From Marsupella aquatica (lineage: Eukaryota > Marchantiophyta): a stretch of 64,000 bases of DNA. The notes beneath the pieces were generated by a model. The model was not told where the DNA came from, made no database searches, and worked only from the letters and a program-made list of their open reading frames with translations. This document shows, piece after piece, positions 10,601 to 22,454 of this stretch. Positions within the stretch are counted from its first letter, which is position 1. The number at the start of each line of letters is the position of its first letter. Position numbers and translations under genes: made by a program. The stretch spans positions 21,948,001-22,012,000 of the forward strand of contig OZ316894.1 of NCBI GenBank assembly GCA_973895155.1, in the 5' to 3' direction.

Positions 10601-12816
10601 GCTTTGGTCGAATGGTTTGACTGAGAAACACAAGTGATATCTCTGTTGCTTAGACTTTGTCGTTTTGCTCTGAAATTGGTCTCTTGCTCCACCAATTGGG
10701 GTGATTAGATTGATTGATATATTTTGGCTGGGCCAATTTGTTTCCTGTCGACTGCAAGTCTCATTGACTGTACTCGCATGGTTGTGTTCGCATCATCCTG
10801 TCATTAACCCCGTCCTATCACATTGTAGACATGCAGAGGTATTGTAGTAAAAGTCTCTATATTTGCATGTTCATTTGTCTGTAAGTTGTATCGTCATGAT
10901 ATGAATGCTGTCTGAAGTCCATTTCCATGACTATTTTGTGGTATTTGGGGGGGGGGGGGAGGTTGGAAAGAGCGCGTATTGTGTGATACGCCCACCTGTT
11001 TTTCTCTATTTTGTTATAATGTCAGCCACTGGCAAGAACTCAAAATAATAAGTTCTACATGTAAATTATAGAGTTGTCTATGCCAGAAAGTGTTCAATGT
11101 GCTGTATATTTAATTGCGTGGTCGAGCTGTAGCTCTGTCAAATTCTTTTGCTATATTCAGGTAATATTCAGATGCTTCCGTGTTTATTTCACAGCCCTTT
11201 TGTTATCTTGTATGATCCACTGACAGAGCGGGGGAACAGCATTCTTTCATTTTGAGGCCTACAAGTCCTGCTTGGAAGCCATTACCTCTGGATGATAGCA
11301 AGTACAGCACTGCACCTTCTGGACCTGGACGTGAGCAACAGGGATTAGACGCATCCCAGTCTCGAAAGAAGCACACCAAGGATTCATCAGTGTCATTATC
11401 TGGAGGAGCACAATATGCTGTCATTGTCTCTTGCCGTTGCAGTCATACAGGTAACTTGCTCACTGATGGATGACTCGTGAACCTGGGCAAGATGCTGGGG
11501 AGATGTACCAACAGTTAAAAGTTTTCTGACTTGGACCATTGTGAGTGTTTCTGAGAATAATGTTCTAAGGAGATCAGTAATCAGTACTAGTTGAAAGACT
11601 TCTGACTGGACCATTTTCAGTGCTGGGAGAGGGAGAAGAAAGTCCTGAAGACGTTATTTTGTTTTGTGTCAGAGTCACGGTTACAATATAGACACGCCCT
11701 ACAGTGGCGACCGCGATTGCCAAGAGATCTACTTGTTTCTGTGTCTTTGGAGAGTCCTCCTCCAGTCGATGCTCTGCATGAAGGTCAACCTCTGTTCAAA
11801 TCTCAGGTAAGACAGAATCGAGAAGGGGATGTCTCTAAAGCTTTGTGTGTACATCACCTACGTTTTTGGCTTCCTTATCTTCTTTGTGTTGTTTTCATTG
11901 AGTAGCTGAACAGACTTCTGTGTGCTATGTGTAGGTGGTCACAGTGCAGGCTACTAATCTTACTGCACAAGATATGAATTTAACACTACTTGCTCCAAGC
12001 TCGTTAGCAAATTCCCCTCTTTCAATGGTTTCTTTCCCAGTTCCTATGGCAGACTCTCCAATTACTGGCTACAATCAGCAATATTCACCAAACGGGGAGC
12101 ATTCTAGTGGGAATGAGGAGGAGAGTGAACCTACGTCGCCAGCTACCCAACAGCTCATTTCCCAGTCGGATTCTTCATCCCTACCTCCTGTGCAATCCAT
12201 TGAAAGTGTGATCGGAGTGAGTCCTGTACTCTTCAGAGAGAGGAATATATCTGCAGCAGACATGGTAGCAGACAGCAGTCCAGCTCGCACTCATCTCTGG
12301 TTACAAAGTGTTGTTCCTTTGGGGTAAGCCTTAATCTCAAAACCTATGATCCGAACTGAGTCTTCTGCTGCTACTGGCTCTGTTCAGGATCGATCCTACT
12401 GTTCTGGCTGCTGACAGTATTGAAAACTACTTCCTTACAGTCTGCAAGGACTGTTTACTGTATACTATGTGGGCCCTATGATATGAGGAGGTATCGTTTT
12501 TGATTGTTTTATTCTTTCAGGTGTGTACCTGCCTTTTCAACTACAGCTGTGAAGTGCGACATTCTCCCTCTTACAGATGGCATTATTACATTAGATACTC
12601 TCCATTTATCGGCTAATGAACATGGTATGTTTCCTCTTCTATGGATTCTTGTCTCGTGGTGTTCGTCTTGATAGTAGGCACAGGATCTGGCTCGTTTTTG
12701 TGGTCTGGCCTTCTCCCTAACAGGATTCTTCATAAATACCTGCAGGTTCTCTCTACATTCCCGAGAGTCCGTTGCAAATCCACACAACTTCAAGTATTGC
12801 TACAGGAGTGGTCTGA
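7639..12816 (+). CDS. TRIPP: TRIPP-like TRAPP-associated protein (11 exons, 928 aa)
   Basis: Exons: 7639-7933, 8016-8132, 8167-8244, 8590-9200, 9446-10048, 10426-10586, 11227-11450, 11673-11806, 11935-12323, 12521-12624, 12746-12816. They total 2787 nt with every junction in phase and GT..AG borders. From memory of the family, the protein matches Arabidopsis At3g17900, called TRIPP (TRAPP-interacting plant protein), a plant-specific partner of the TRAPPII tethering complex at the trans-Golgi network. Conserved landmarks: N-terminal MNFLLRS, 'PGEQFHILVHV', 'LLSFRGAVLEPQRFSAHCG', 'PGKRWRRKL', 'GAQYAVIVSCRCSH', a Trp-Arg-Pro segment, 'PARTHLWLQS' and the C-terminal 'LPLTDGIITLDTL'. No membrane segment or transit peptide is evident. 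The start is the first ATG and carries the family N-terminus. The exon 2 donor GTAG|GTCACC was chosen over an earlier GT because it keeps the frame into the next conserved block. Family assignment is strong; complex membership is inferred from it. Confidence 0.9.
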
Positions 12817-15800
12817 ACTGTGAAGTCATTGGAGTGCCAAGACATTTGACCACGGAATGATATCTTCGATTGATCTTCTATCTGTCCTTGGTTGGGTATG
12901 CTGATATTCATCCCATGGGATCTGAAATAATCTCCAAGCTTATCCAGGAAGAATGTGGCCCAATGTTGATCGTTTCATGACAAGGTGCTGAAGAGCTCGT
13001 CCTCGTAATGGAAGACTGGGCCAGGCTCTTAGATTGAAGAAATTCTAATGAGAATTGCGTTTAAATAGTTCGGAGATTGAGCCTGGCCTTCAGATATCTT
13101 TTTGAACATCTTGATAAATTGAAATGGATTGGCCTCTTTGTTATGCATGTCTGTCGGCGTTGGTAGCCATAAACGTAGTGTTGGGCTGAATTCTCTCCCC
13201 ATAATTGATATAAATACTTCGTTCATCATTCATGTTTTATAACATCTGTAAGCTATGCCCATGGCTCAACTGTTGACTCACGCAAAATGTAGTGTGTATT
13301 TTTGTGTGGATTTGGGGGCGAATCGTTGGAAGGCATTGTACTAATTCGGGGGATGGACAGTGGTTGTCATTAATGCTTACGTGGCACGACGCTGGTACTG
13401 ATGTGATTTGTTCTAATGTGTGAGGGATGAGTAAGGATATCTTTACATAACAAGCCCAACTGCTTGTGGATGAGGATCCAAGAAAATTTCTCAAAACCAT
13501 ACTTTTCTTAAAGTACCATGTTTATCATGTAAAGTGAAGTGTAACCACTTGCCTTTATTGAATGGTTGTGGTATGTCTGATATCAAGTTCAGTGGCAAAC
13601 TGTCGCTGTCCCTGTTTGCCGCGCTTGACATGTCAAGAAACCCCAATGTGATGAAAAGGAGGAGAGTTAACTGAACATGGGTGGCAAAGTTTCAAGCTTA
13701 CTGATTGTTATGAGTACACCACCCTTTGAAGCAACTGGTGATTTTCCAGACAATTGAGGGTCACTCATTAAAATTCTTTGGTTTGCACTGTAAAGGAGCA
13801 TCTCTATGGGCTTCAACTGCACAGGATGATCACTCTCTTTGGAAGAATGATAAGATCTTTACATATGAGAAAATTGACCCCGGACCCATACTCAAACAGT
13901 ATGTTTCTCATATAGTAGATTTCCTTCCATCATGACGAATTTTTGGGTGTCCAAAGATTGTTTGGTTCAACCAGGTCCCTAAGTCAAATGTTGGTGGTCC
14001 ATCCAGGTATCAAGGTCCCCAGACCTACATAGACGTTGATCCCCAGATTCATCAGGACATCAACGTCCTAGGACATTCATGTTTGACTAATGCAAGAGAA
14101 GCACTGAACTTGAGGTGTAGATCAAACTTCTACCTGCCCACACTAGACAATACTCTGAATGAATTGAATTGCTATGATGATGATCTTGACAGAATGAGGC
14201 TACTTAACTTCCCATGGGTGAATTAAAAAAAAAGTAAAAAAAGAAGAGAGGAAATCTTATTCACTTGCCCTGCCAAGTATAGAAATGTCAAGAGGAGTTA
14301 CCTTACCTCCCTTCTTCAGAATCATTGAATCCTGGTGCCATCATTGATTGACCTTCTATCTCTGAATCTAAGATTGCTAATCTTTCTGACACAATGACCC
14401 TGCTACTTTATTGAATTACATAAATGATGATGTAGAACAAAACCACACCCTCCTCGAGAATAAAGCCCAGACATACTTCCAAGTTTGCAAGAATGCCAGG
14501 CTAGACTCACACAACCCACATGGACTTCAGCAAAACAGGTACATATTACACTGGAGAGTGAAACGTGGCAGGAAAACAAGACAGCCATCTTTGCAAGTTC
14601 CTAGCTCTCTTAATGAAAGTTGATACAATTAGGTTTGTTGAAAAGATCTTTCCAAGGTGCTTCTAATGACCTAAGAACATGTATTTGGTTTCACAGCAAG
14701 GGAGAAATTTATGGGTAAACAAATTTTGGAAGTGGAAAGAGTCAGCAACAGAAGGTGTAAGGGGGTGTCACAGGGGTTGTAGAGTTCACCAGCTCAGTGA
14801 ATCCTGACATCTATTTCTACTCTCCTGCCTAAAGAGGGAGGGGGCGGCGGGGATGGCAAAAACTTTCCACATTTCTATAGCCCTGAGTTTGTATGGCACT
14901 TTTCTAAAATGGCACTGAAAAAAGTGTCCATTTTCTGCCCCTTCTCCAAGAATACATTTACCTCCAAACGTGCCACCATTTAAGTGTACCCCATTATAAA
15001 AATTGTATGACACATGGCCCAGCCACACACCCACACAGAAAATGGATACTTCTAACTCTACTTTACTTGTCCAGATAATTATGCATTCTTTTATTTTAGT
15101 GTACTAGCCCAAAACCCATGCTTACGAGATTCCCCATGCATGTTCCTGTTCACAAGCATAGTCTAAATATTAAAAAAAATGATACCAAAAGATAAATTTT
15201 GGCTTATGGTTTCACTCTCCAGAGTATGTCATAAACTTAGACTTCCACAGCAATTTATAATGTAGATTAGTGAATTGCTATTGCTTGCTATTATAATATA
15301 AAGCAGTGGAGGGGCAGTGGTGCTGTTCTTTGTTGACACATGTAGTTTGCCACTTTTCCGGAAGGTGAAATAATGTTATTTATCAGATCAGAACTCAGCT
15401 ATGGAAGGCCAATTAGAGGAAACTAATTATGCAGTACTGTGCTTTGCCACGATGATCAGCAGTGACGATGAGAAGACGTGGACCATATCTCTTGTAAACG
15501 AAGGGATAGCCAAACATTCCATTACAAGGCCCCATTTTGCTCTTGGAGGCTGCTGCTGACTCACCCACAACTTACTGCTCGAGAGGAGGCCAACCATCAC
15601 CTGTAAGTTTCTTCACCAGGTTTCTGATTCTGGGCAGGCACCATAGCTGACGCTTTGAATCAGGTCTTTCTTTGTGCTGAGGAACGAATGGCCAGATTTT
15701 TATGAGCTTCTGATCTGCAGATATGGTGCGATTCGTTGATGCACTTCGTTGGGAAGTGACTTTCTTCGCCAAATTCCAGAATTCTTGTCATTGGAAGCAC

Positions 15801-16174
15801 ACACGTTGAATTGTCGAGGTTTTGGAATGTGAGCGGAATTCTTTTGTTGTGGATTGTCTGGGGCAGCAGGGAATCTAATCCAGCGCCACTCTCGTGACAT
15901 TGGGATTTTTCAATCAGAGCATTGAGTAAGTTTTGTTCATTGTGGAGCAGCGTGGGCTAATGCTCCTTTCTCTGGGTTGATACGGCGACTCATCTCGCCA
16001 CAACTCCGTCAGCTACTGGGTGTTTGATTGTCGACAACAACACCCGCTTGCAGCTTCCTTGGGCCGACAAGTAACAGCGACTGTCAGCTGGGCGGATACG
16101 GATCCTGGAGCAGTAACAGAGGGCGAGGAGGTAACCAAAGCAGCAGCAGGGGTGCATTTTGTAGCTCTGCAGGG
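12817..16174. other. TRIPP 3' region and spacer before the TPR gene
   Basis: The first few hundred bases probably include the TRIPP 3'UTR. The rest has only short incoherent frames on both strands. A segment at about 15090-15330 is related to repeats at 18740-19145 (shared phrases near 'tgttcctgttcacaagcatag' and the following 'ctatgg...actccagag'). The final 300 bases are probably promoter and leader of the next gene. Confidence 0.45.
15090..15330. repeat. Dispersed repeat, copy 1
   Basis: This shares, in the same order, a 'tgttcctgttcacaagcatagt' type phrase and a 'ttatggtttcactctccagagtatgtcat' type phrase with the block at 18740-19145. No terminal structure was found. Confidence 0.5.
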
Positions 16175-18136
16175 ATGGCCACCCCAATGGCAGTGATGGA
16201 TTTTAGAATTCTGCCAAGTGGTTTGGGTGGGAGGAATTTAGTTCAGTCTGCTAGGAGTTCTGGAATAGTGAGCAGGAGGCGGAGGTTAATGGGCGAAAAG
16301 GGGGTGCCCCAGCATAGTACTTGTGTGAATTGTGGCACTGACGTAGGGATAATGAGGGAGAGCTTTAGCCGTGTGGGACCTCAGGTTGACGTGGGGTCGA
16401 GGGGGAGGTGTCGACAATGGAGAGTGAGGGCTACCGAGGATGCAGAGGAGAACCCACTGGGAGAGGAGGGGTACTGGGAGGGAGCTGAGGGTAAGCAGCA
16501 GCTCAATGAAATAGAAGAGATGTTGGAGCTCATCGAAGAAGCAGAGAACTTGAAAAGGGCAGAGTCGGCCGAAAGCGGGCCAGGTGAATTGACTTCTGAA
16601 GAGTTAAAGAAGCAGAGAGCTGAAAAGCTGCGTGAAGAGCTCGCAAGAGTGAGTAATTGAGTAAGCCACTCCGAGTAAGTGTTCAAGAGTGAATGAATGA
16701 ATGGATTAGTGAAACAAGGACAGGAGGGTTTTGCTCAGTCGGAGATAATATGGAATTTAAGAGCGCGTTGAATTCAAGAAATGAGCTTGCATGCTAAATG
16801 AAATTGAATTTTTTGAGGTTAGACTTCCACCACTGCAGAGATGATACTAGGTTCCCATAGTATTACGGGTTTCTAGAGGTGTACCAGAAATGGGCAGGGA
16901 GCTGGATGGTTCTAGTTCTAGCGATTACGACCAGTCATTTAGTTGCCATCTCGTATGCTATCCTGGCATGTTGAGTTGAATCTAATTAGCACGTGAAGGC
17001 GAATGCGATGAGTGTTTAGGAGGGGAAGAAGAGGTAATACAACATTTGTAGCACATTCACCGACTTTATGCAAGGGATTTGAATCTTAATCAAAACTGTA
17101 ATTCGCAGCGTGCCAAGCAACAGGCTGAGCAGAGAAAGCAGGCCGAGGCCATGTTTAGTATGGGGCAACGAGCTTATGGTCGAGGTGTATACGATAAGTC
17201 TGTCGAACTCCTGGAGGCTGCCCTGACAAATGTCCATGCATCGTCCAATCTTGGAGGAGAGGTAAAAGTTTCCGTCCTTTCCGAGTTTCCTGTTGATCCC
17301 ATATTTGAAGAGAAACGTTACGTGAAACAGAGACCTGTTTGCCACTCCTAGCTGTGTTTCACTGCAGATGAAGCTCGTGTAAGCTGTTGAACCTGAGTAG
17401 TTTAGCCGTTTCTGCGGATAAAGGGAAGACTGAAACGTACCCATGAGTTACTATCTCAGCTCCTTTAAGTGGTGGTACAGATCCAGATCTGGTTGGCTAT
17501 GGCTTATGAGGCGCACAACAGACATGGAGATTGTATAGGTTTATACAGACGACTGGAAGCATCTCATCCGAATAAACAGATTAGGCGCCAGGCAGCTGAT
17601 CTGCGTTACATCTTGGAGGCCCCCAAACTGAAGATCTCAAAGGAGGAGATGGTGTCCATTCCAATCATTGAACGGGACTATGATAGGTTGGTATTGCTCT
17701 AGTTGAATCATGGATTAATCAGAAATTGTGATCTTTCACGAGTCCACTTACGTACCAAGATAGATGCACGATAACACATTGAGAGGACCAGTCTAGAGTA
17801 CGGCTTATGTTTCAATCAATATGTAAGGAATGGAAAAGAAGTTGAATCAAAGAAGTGCGTCCCCTTCCACTTTGCTGCAGAATAGGCGTCTTATGCACAA
17901 GGTTGTCGCTTGGCTGACATTTCATCTCCAATTCTATTTCTGGCAGGGACTCAAAATCATGGAGCCAGAAGGTTCGAGATAGAAGGCGAAAACCCATGCC
18001 TAAGTCCAAATCGAAAGACTACTTAGAGGACTGGCTGGTCTGGGATCCACCACGATGGGAACGAAACCCCTATTTTTGGGTTGCTTTTACCGTTTGGCTC
18101 ACTCTCGTTGGGGTTTCCCTAATGTTTCAAGATTGA
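16175..18136 (+). CDS. Plastid-type TPR protein with C-terminal membrane anchor (4 exons, 340 aa)
   Basis: Exons: 16175-16648, 17109-17261, 17481-17686, 17947-18136 (1023 nt, all phases agree). Residues 1 to about 75 are rich in Arg, Ser and Gly with few acidic residues, like a chloroplast transit peptide. An acidic, helical, coiled-coil-like stretch follows (about 110-175). Residues about 175-265 hold TPR-like helices: 'GQRAYGRGVYDKSVELLE', then 'IWLAMAYEAHNRHGDCIGLYRRLE' and 'RRQAADLRYILEAPKLKIS'. The last 20 residues contain one hydrophobic helix (about 320-337). This architecture matches a conserved plant plastid protein that I recall but cannot name; its function is not known to me. The start is the first ATG in the open frame, and the frame upstream to 16028 lacks an ATG. 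Plastid targeting is inferred from composition. Confidence 0.87.
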
Positions 18137-20044
18137 CCTCAAGTACTGAATCTTATTCATTCAAATATCTGTAATTACAAGGTGACACAGATGGCATGCA
18201 CGCCCTAAGGGAATTGAGGTAGCTGCTTGTCCGCATGCCACCATAGGGCTGGAATTCGTATTCTCAAAAGCTATTCTACCAGAAGATTTAAGGGGTGTAA
18301 TAAAGGAAAACGGGCATGGAAGTTGTTTCCAAATGTGGTTTGAAACCAACTAAGCAAAACACAGTAGCTGGAAAATGAGTTTGCTTGTTTTCAAATAAGA
18401 TTCAGAAATCTCTGGTAAAATTCTTCTGCATCTCCATAATGGAAGGAAGCAACAGACTAGAGCCTTCCTGTTACTAGGTTCACAGTTCTCTCGGTATTTG
18501 GTGTATCGGTCGACGATGAATGCTCACCACCATTTACTGTGTCGTGAAATTGCGGTGTGCTTCAGTGAAAGCAGAGTAATGCTATCTATTTGAAAACCAA
18601 TGTTGCATATATGGCATTGGTTCTTTGGGTCTTTCAGCTTTCCGTCCTTACTCTTTTGTGAGGTTCTTGAGGTGTTCTTCACGAGTGGATACACCTGGTC
18701 ACCGCTTGATTACACTAGCACGAATACTGGTGCATATGCTCCCCGCACTAAGCCTCATGCCAGTCTCCAATCGAAGGATTCCCTTTACCTAGACTCTCAT
18801 GTCTGTTCCTATTCACAATCATAGTCAAAATTTCCCATGGCCAGAGAAATTACAGCCTATGGATGCATGTTTTCATTCTATGGAGTAGGTCAAGAACAGT
18901 ATAGACAATAAAAGGGAAATTTCTGTCACCACAGAAATTATGGGCTATGGATTCTCACTCCAGAGAAGGTCATGAACTACTTGAATGACAAATCAAAGTA
19001 TAGACTAGCTCAAAGTATAGACTAGCTCAATACTGGTGCGTTGCAGAGAAGAGATCACTTTTGGAGGGCTTAGATATTACAGTGGTTGATTGTAGGAAAG
19101 TAATGGGCTATGGCTTCAGTAGAAATTATGGGCTATCACTTGGATCACAGAGTATGGTATGATTGTACCTACAAGCAACTCGTGTGATGGACTGCATGCA
19201 GTGCGCATCTCAATGTGTCTACTTGCACAGGTGCATTAGGTAGAACCAAAATGAAAATCACTGAGCTTCGAGTTTTGACACTTCAAACCATGATGGAACG
19301 AGACTAACCATCCCTTCCACACGGTTCTGATGGGTCATGATAAGCACGCTGAGCCAGTCTAATATCTAATCTAAACTAGTATGATAAAGAAGGTCCCTCG
19401 AGTGATGCTCTCATGATCCAAGCCCATGAACCATGCAACCAAGGACCCCATGGACTTTGACACCGTTTACACCTTCACTCATTGACACTCGTCTAATTTC
19501 TAAAATGGTTTTCACACAGTATGACCTTAAATATCTCTCTTGATGGCCAACAGAATGTGCACTTGGGCTAGGTTGGGCAAGTTAGAAGCATGTTGAAAAG
19601 ACATTTCCGATGAGAGAAATATGAATATCTGAAGAGTACTCATGGGTCATGATACACACTTTGTGCTCTTAATTTTTTTTGAATAGCACTTATGAGTCGG
19701 TGTCCACTTTTGTGGTTTCAAAAGTTTTAGCTTTAGTTAGTTTTAGACAATGGTTGTAAATTTTCTCTGTAACCATTTTGGGAGGTAATTGCTATTCCCA
19801 TAAGCTCTTGCCCAGAAGTAACCTTTTCCAGGACACATTGTTTTTCTGTATATAACCATTTCAGAGGTGCCTGCTATTACTATTTTAATTCATTTTAGAG
19901 GTACCCTGTTTTTCACATAATCTCTTGCCTACTATTTTAATAGATTTTAGAGGTACCCTGTTTTTCACATAATCTCTTGCCTACTATTTTAATAGATTTT
20001 AGAGGTACCCTGTTTTTCACACAATCTCTTGCACATAAGCTTCT
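18137..20044. other. Intergenic repeat DNA downstream of the TPR gene
   Basis: No gene is supported. About 18740-19145 holds at least two internal copies of a phrase 'aaattatgggctatgg...cactccagag' related to 15090-15330, plus a short tandem duplication 'agtatagactagctcaa' near 18997-19030. Confidence 0.5.
19880..20035. repeat. 52-bp tandem repeat, three units
   Basis: Nearly identical 52-bp units recur; 'ttttagaggtaccctg' starts near 19893, 19945 and 19997. Each unit continues with 'tttttcacataatctcttgc'. The block abuts the larger array that starts at 20045. Confidence 0.8.
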
Positions 20045-21715
20045 GCAGGACACTAATTTAGTACTATAATGGACTATAATGGAAGTATGAAGTACGCAGG
20101 GACCGTTTGCAGGACACTAATTAGACTATAATGAAGCGGAACTCATTGACGTACCTTTTCCAGGACACTAATTAGACAATAATGGAAGTCTGGCAGTGAC
20201 TTATCAAGTGTCTACTGGAGGTCCGGGCGGGTTCTAACGATCAGTTGTGAGCACAGATTTGGACTAATTAAGTGTATAATGGAGGTCTGGGCACGGGTAC
20301 CAGCGATCAGTCGCAAGCACAGATTTGAGTACACTAATTAGACTATAATGGAGGTCTGGGCAGTCACAAGCACAGATTTGAGGACACTAATCTACAACTA
20401 TAATACTGCATCCCGCCTCTTTTCGTCCTTCGTCCCTTTACGAAAATCAGAAATGGCGGGAAAAAATCATGACCATCCATTGAATTGATTATTTATTTCC
20501 CACCATCAGATGCACACAAACCCATATCATTATCTCTTTTGTTTCACAATAATAGGTATAGTAACACTAATAGGCTTAGTAGCATGTTTAAGGTACACCT
20601 GCCAAAAGTACATGCACATAGGACAAAAGACACCTTACACATGCCCACAGTACATGCACATGAGACTATTATACTTGAAAGTATCATGAATGTGTGTTGT
20701 ACTAGAATGTACAACTAATTATTATGCTCCCATAAAAATATAATGTTATGCAATTGATGGGGAGAGTAGAAAAAAACTGCTCGGGAGCAAGAAAAGGGGA
20801 GGAGGAGAAATAAAAGAAAAACAAAAGAAATTAAAGATAAAAGTTAGGATAGGAACAAATATTAGAATGTGGGAAAAGATGATAAAGGGAGAAAAAAATT
20901 AATTTAGTGTTTTTAAACTTCCCAAACATTTAAAAAATATACCTAAATATTTATAAATATAGTGTCAAAATGATGAGATTTTCACATCCAATGTGACAAA
21001 ATTCTCTATAGTTTTTAATCATGAATGTCTTACAAAATTTTCCATATATAGTTTTAAGGTCTTACTTGGAAGCAAATCTCTTTTTCACATTGTCAACCCT
21101 ATCTCACCTGAGCATCTTTTATCTATTCAACATCTTTTTCTTTACTCAAGGTCTTTTCTCATCTTGACATCTTTATCACATCACATCATCTTTTTCTCAG
21201 TGTTGAAATCTTTTTTCATCTCGCCATCTTTTTCTCACCTTGATATCTTTATCACATCACACCATCTTTTTCTCAGTGTTGAAATCTTTTTTCATCTCAT
21301 CATCTTTTTCTCACCTTGATATCTTCATCATATCTCAACATTTTTCCTTCACCTTTGCCATTTTTCTCTCTCCTTGACATCTTTTTTCAACTCGACGTCT
21401 TTAATTTCCTCATCTCGATATCTTTTCTCACCTCAACATCTTTTGTGTAATGCATAGACTCTTTTCTCTCCTTGATATCTTTTTCGCACCTTGATTTCTT
21501 TCCTTCACCTTGACATCTTTTGCTTTTATTAACATATTTTTTCACTTCGACATCCTTTCCTCACCTCAATATCTTTTGTGCAACGCACAGGCATGGGGCT
21601 AGTTAGACTATAATGGAGGTCTGGGCAGTCACAAGCACAGATTTGAGGACACTAATTAGACTATAATGGAGGTCTGGGCAGAGTTCTAGCGATCAGTCGC
21701 AAGCAGATTTGGTCG
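20045..21715. repeat. Tandem array of 'gacactaattagactataatgg' units, split by a Helitron
   Basis: At least seven imperfect units share 'gacactaattagactataat' followed in most by 'ggaggtctgggcag', and in several by 'gcgatcagtcgcaagcaca' and 'gatttgag'. Units begin near 20045, 20109, 20160, 20261, 20331, 20383 (continuing at 21603) and 21649. Period varies from about 50 to 100 bp. The unit at 20383 is cut after 'cactaa' and resumes exactly at 21603, the signature of the inserted Helitron. Confidence 0.85.
20391..21602 (+). mobile_element. Non-autonomous Helitron, complete, inserted in a tandem repeat
   Basis: This 1212-bp element begins TCTACAACTATAATAC and ends CTAG (21599-21602). A short hairpin, TGTGC-AAC-GCACA, lies nine bases before the CTAG. 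The flanking bases are A (20390) and T (21603), with no target duplication, as Helitrons require. Joining the flanks gives 'gacactaa|ttagactataatgg', an exact match to intact units next to it, so the empty site is documented inside the window. The interior is non-coding. Its right half is a CT-rich degenerate repeat of 'catctttttctcaccttgat' phrases. It has no Rep/helicase coding and therefore depends on a helper elsewhere. Confidence 0.9.
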
Positions 21716-22454
21716 ACTGAAGTTTCTAGTTCGGCCCTCTTCCTCGCGGACTCGCTGAGACCTATCGGTCGAATTTCACCAGCATGAAACCTCTGCTTTC
21801 GTAGAGCTGATTGAACATTCAGAAGGATGGGCACGGAATGTCGCTTATTCCAGGGATGAGAGCACCCATGACTAAGTAAAGCGAAACCTACTATCAATTG
21901 TGGATGGATTCTCGTGGACAACTCTTTCACAGGATTCATCTGCAACATAAAAATAGGAAGTCATGTTCGTCGCGTTGCTCTACATACTACTACCTTGAGT
22001 GAAGAGCAGTCCGAGAGAGGGAATCGAGTTCATGTGGCTGCTGTAGAGAAGCTCGCGTGCGGGTCTCAGAAGAGAATAGGTTGAAAACGTCACACGGACC
22101 AGGTACAGAGCAGAAGTGCGGAGACAGTCAGGAAGCTAGTGAACTCTACAAATTCAATGTAAAAGCATTCTAGACGACCAACGCATCACATCACAAAGCT
22201 AGTAACCCTAGAAAACTCCCATTGGAGAATGGCGCGTCAAACATGTGAAACGGAACTTTAAATTCGGAGGTTAATTGTCAACATACACAAAGCTCAGAAG
22301 TCTCCAAAAACCGTTGTATGCTGACGAATCACATAACTCAGGGTGGTGTAAACACCCGAAAAACAGGGGGGACACAAATTTTCGCCAGAAAATTCCTGCT
22401 CAGTGCCTCGCGGCAGAGGAAAAGACGAAGAATCTATCCAGCACACGAAAGGAC
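21716..22454. other. 3' region of HSP90
   Basis: No separate gene is supported. Bases nearest 22454 are probably the HSP90 3'UTR (transcribed on the minus strand). The minus-strand open frame at 21661-21948 overlaps the tandem array and has no family resemblance. Confidence 0.45.

Noticed and set aside
16028-16174. Upstream extension of the TPR protein to 16028
   Set aside because: That frame opens with TTG; the first ATG is at 16175 and gives a proper transit-peptide-like N-terminus.
21060-21560. CRISPR-like regular repeats in the 'catctttttctcacc' tract
   Set aside because: Repeat and spacer lengths are irregular, the DNA is eukaryotic, and the tract is interior to the Helitron.
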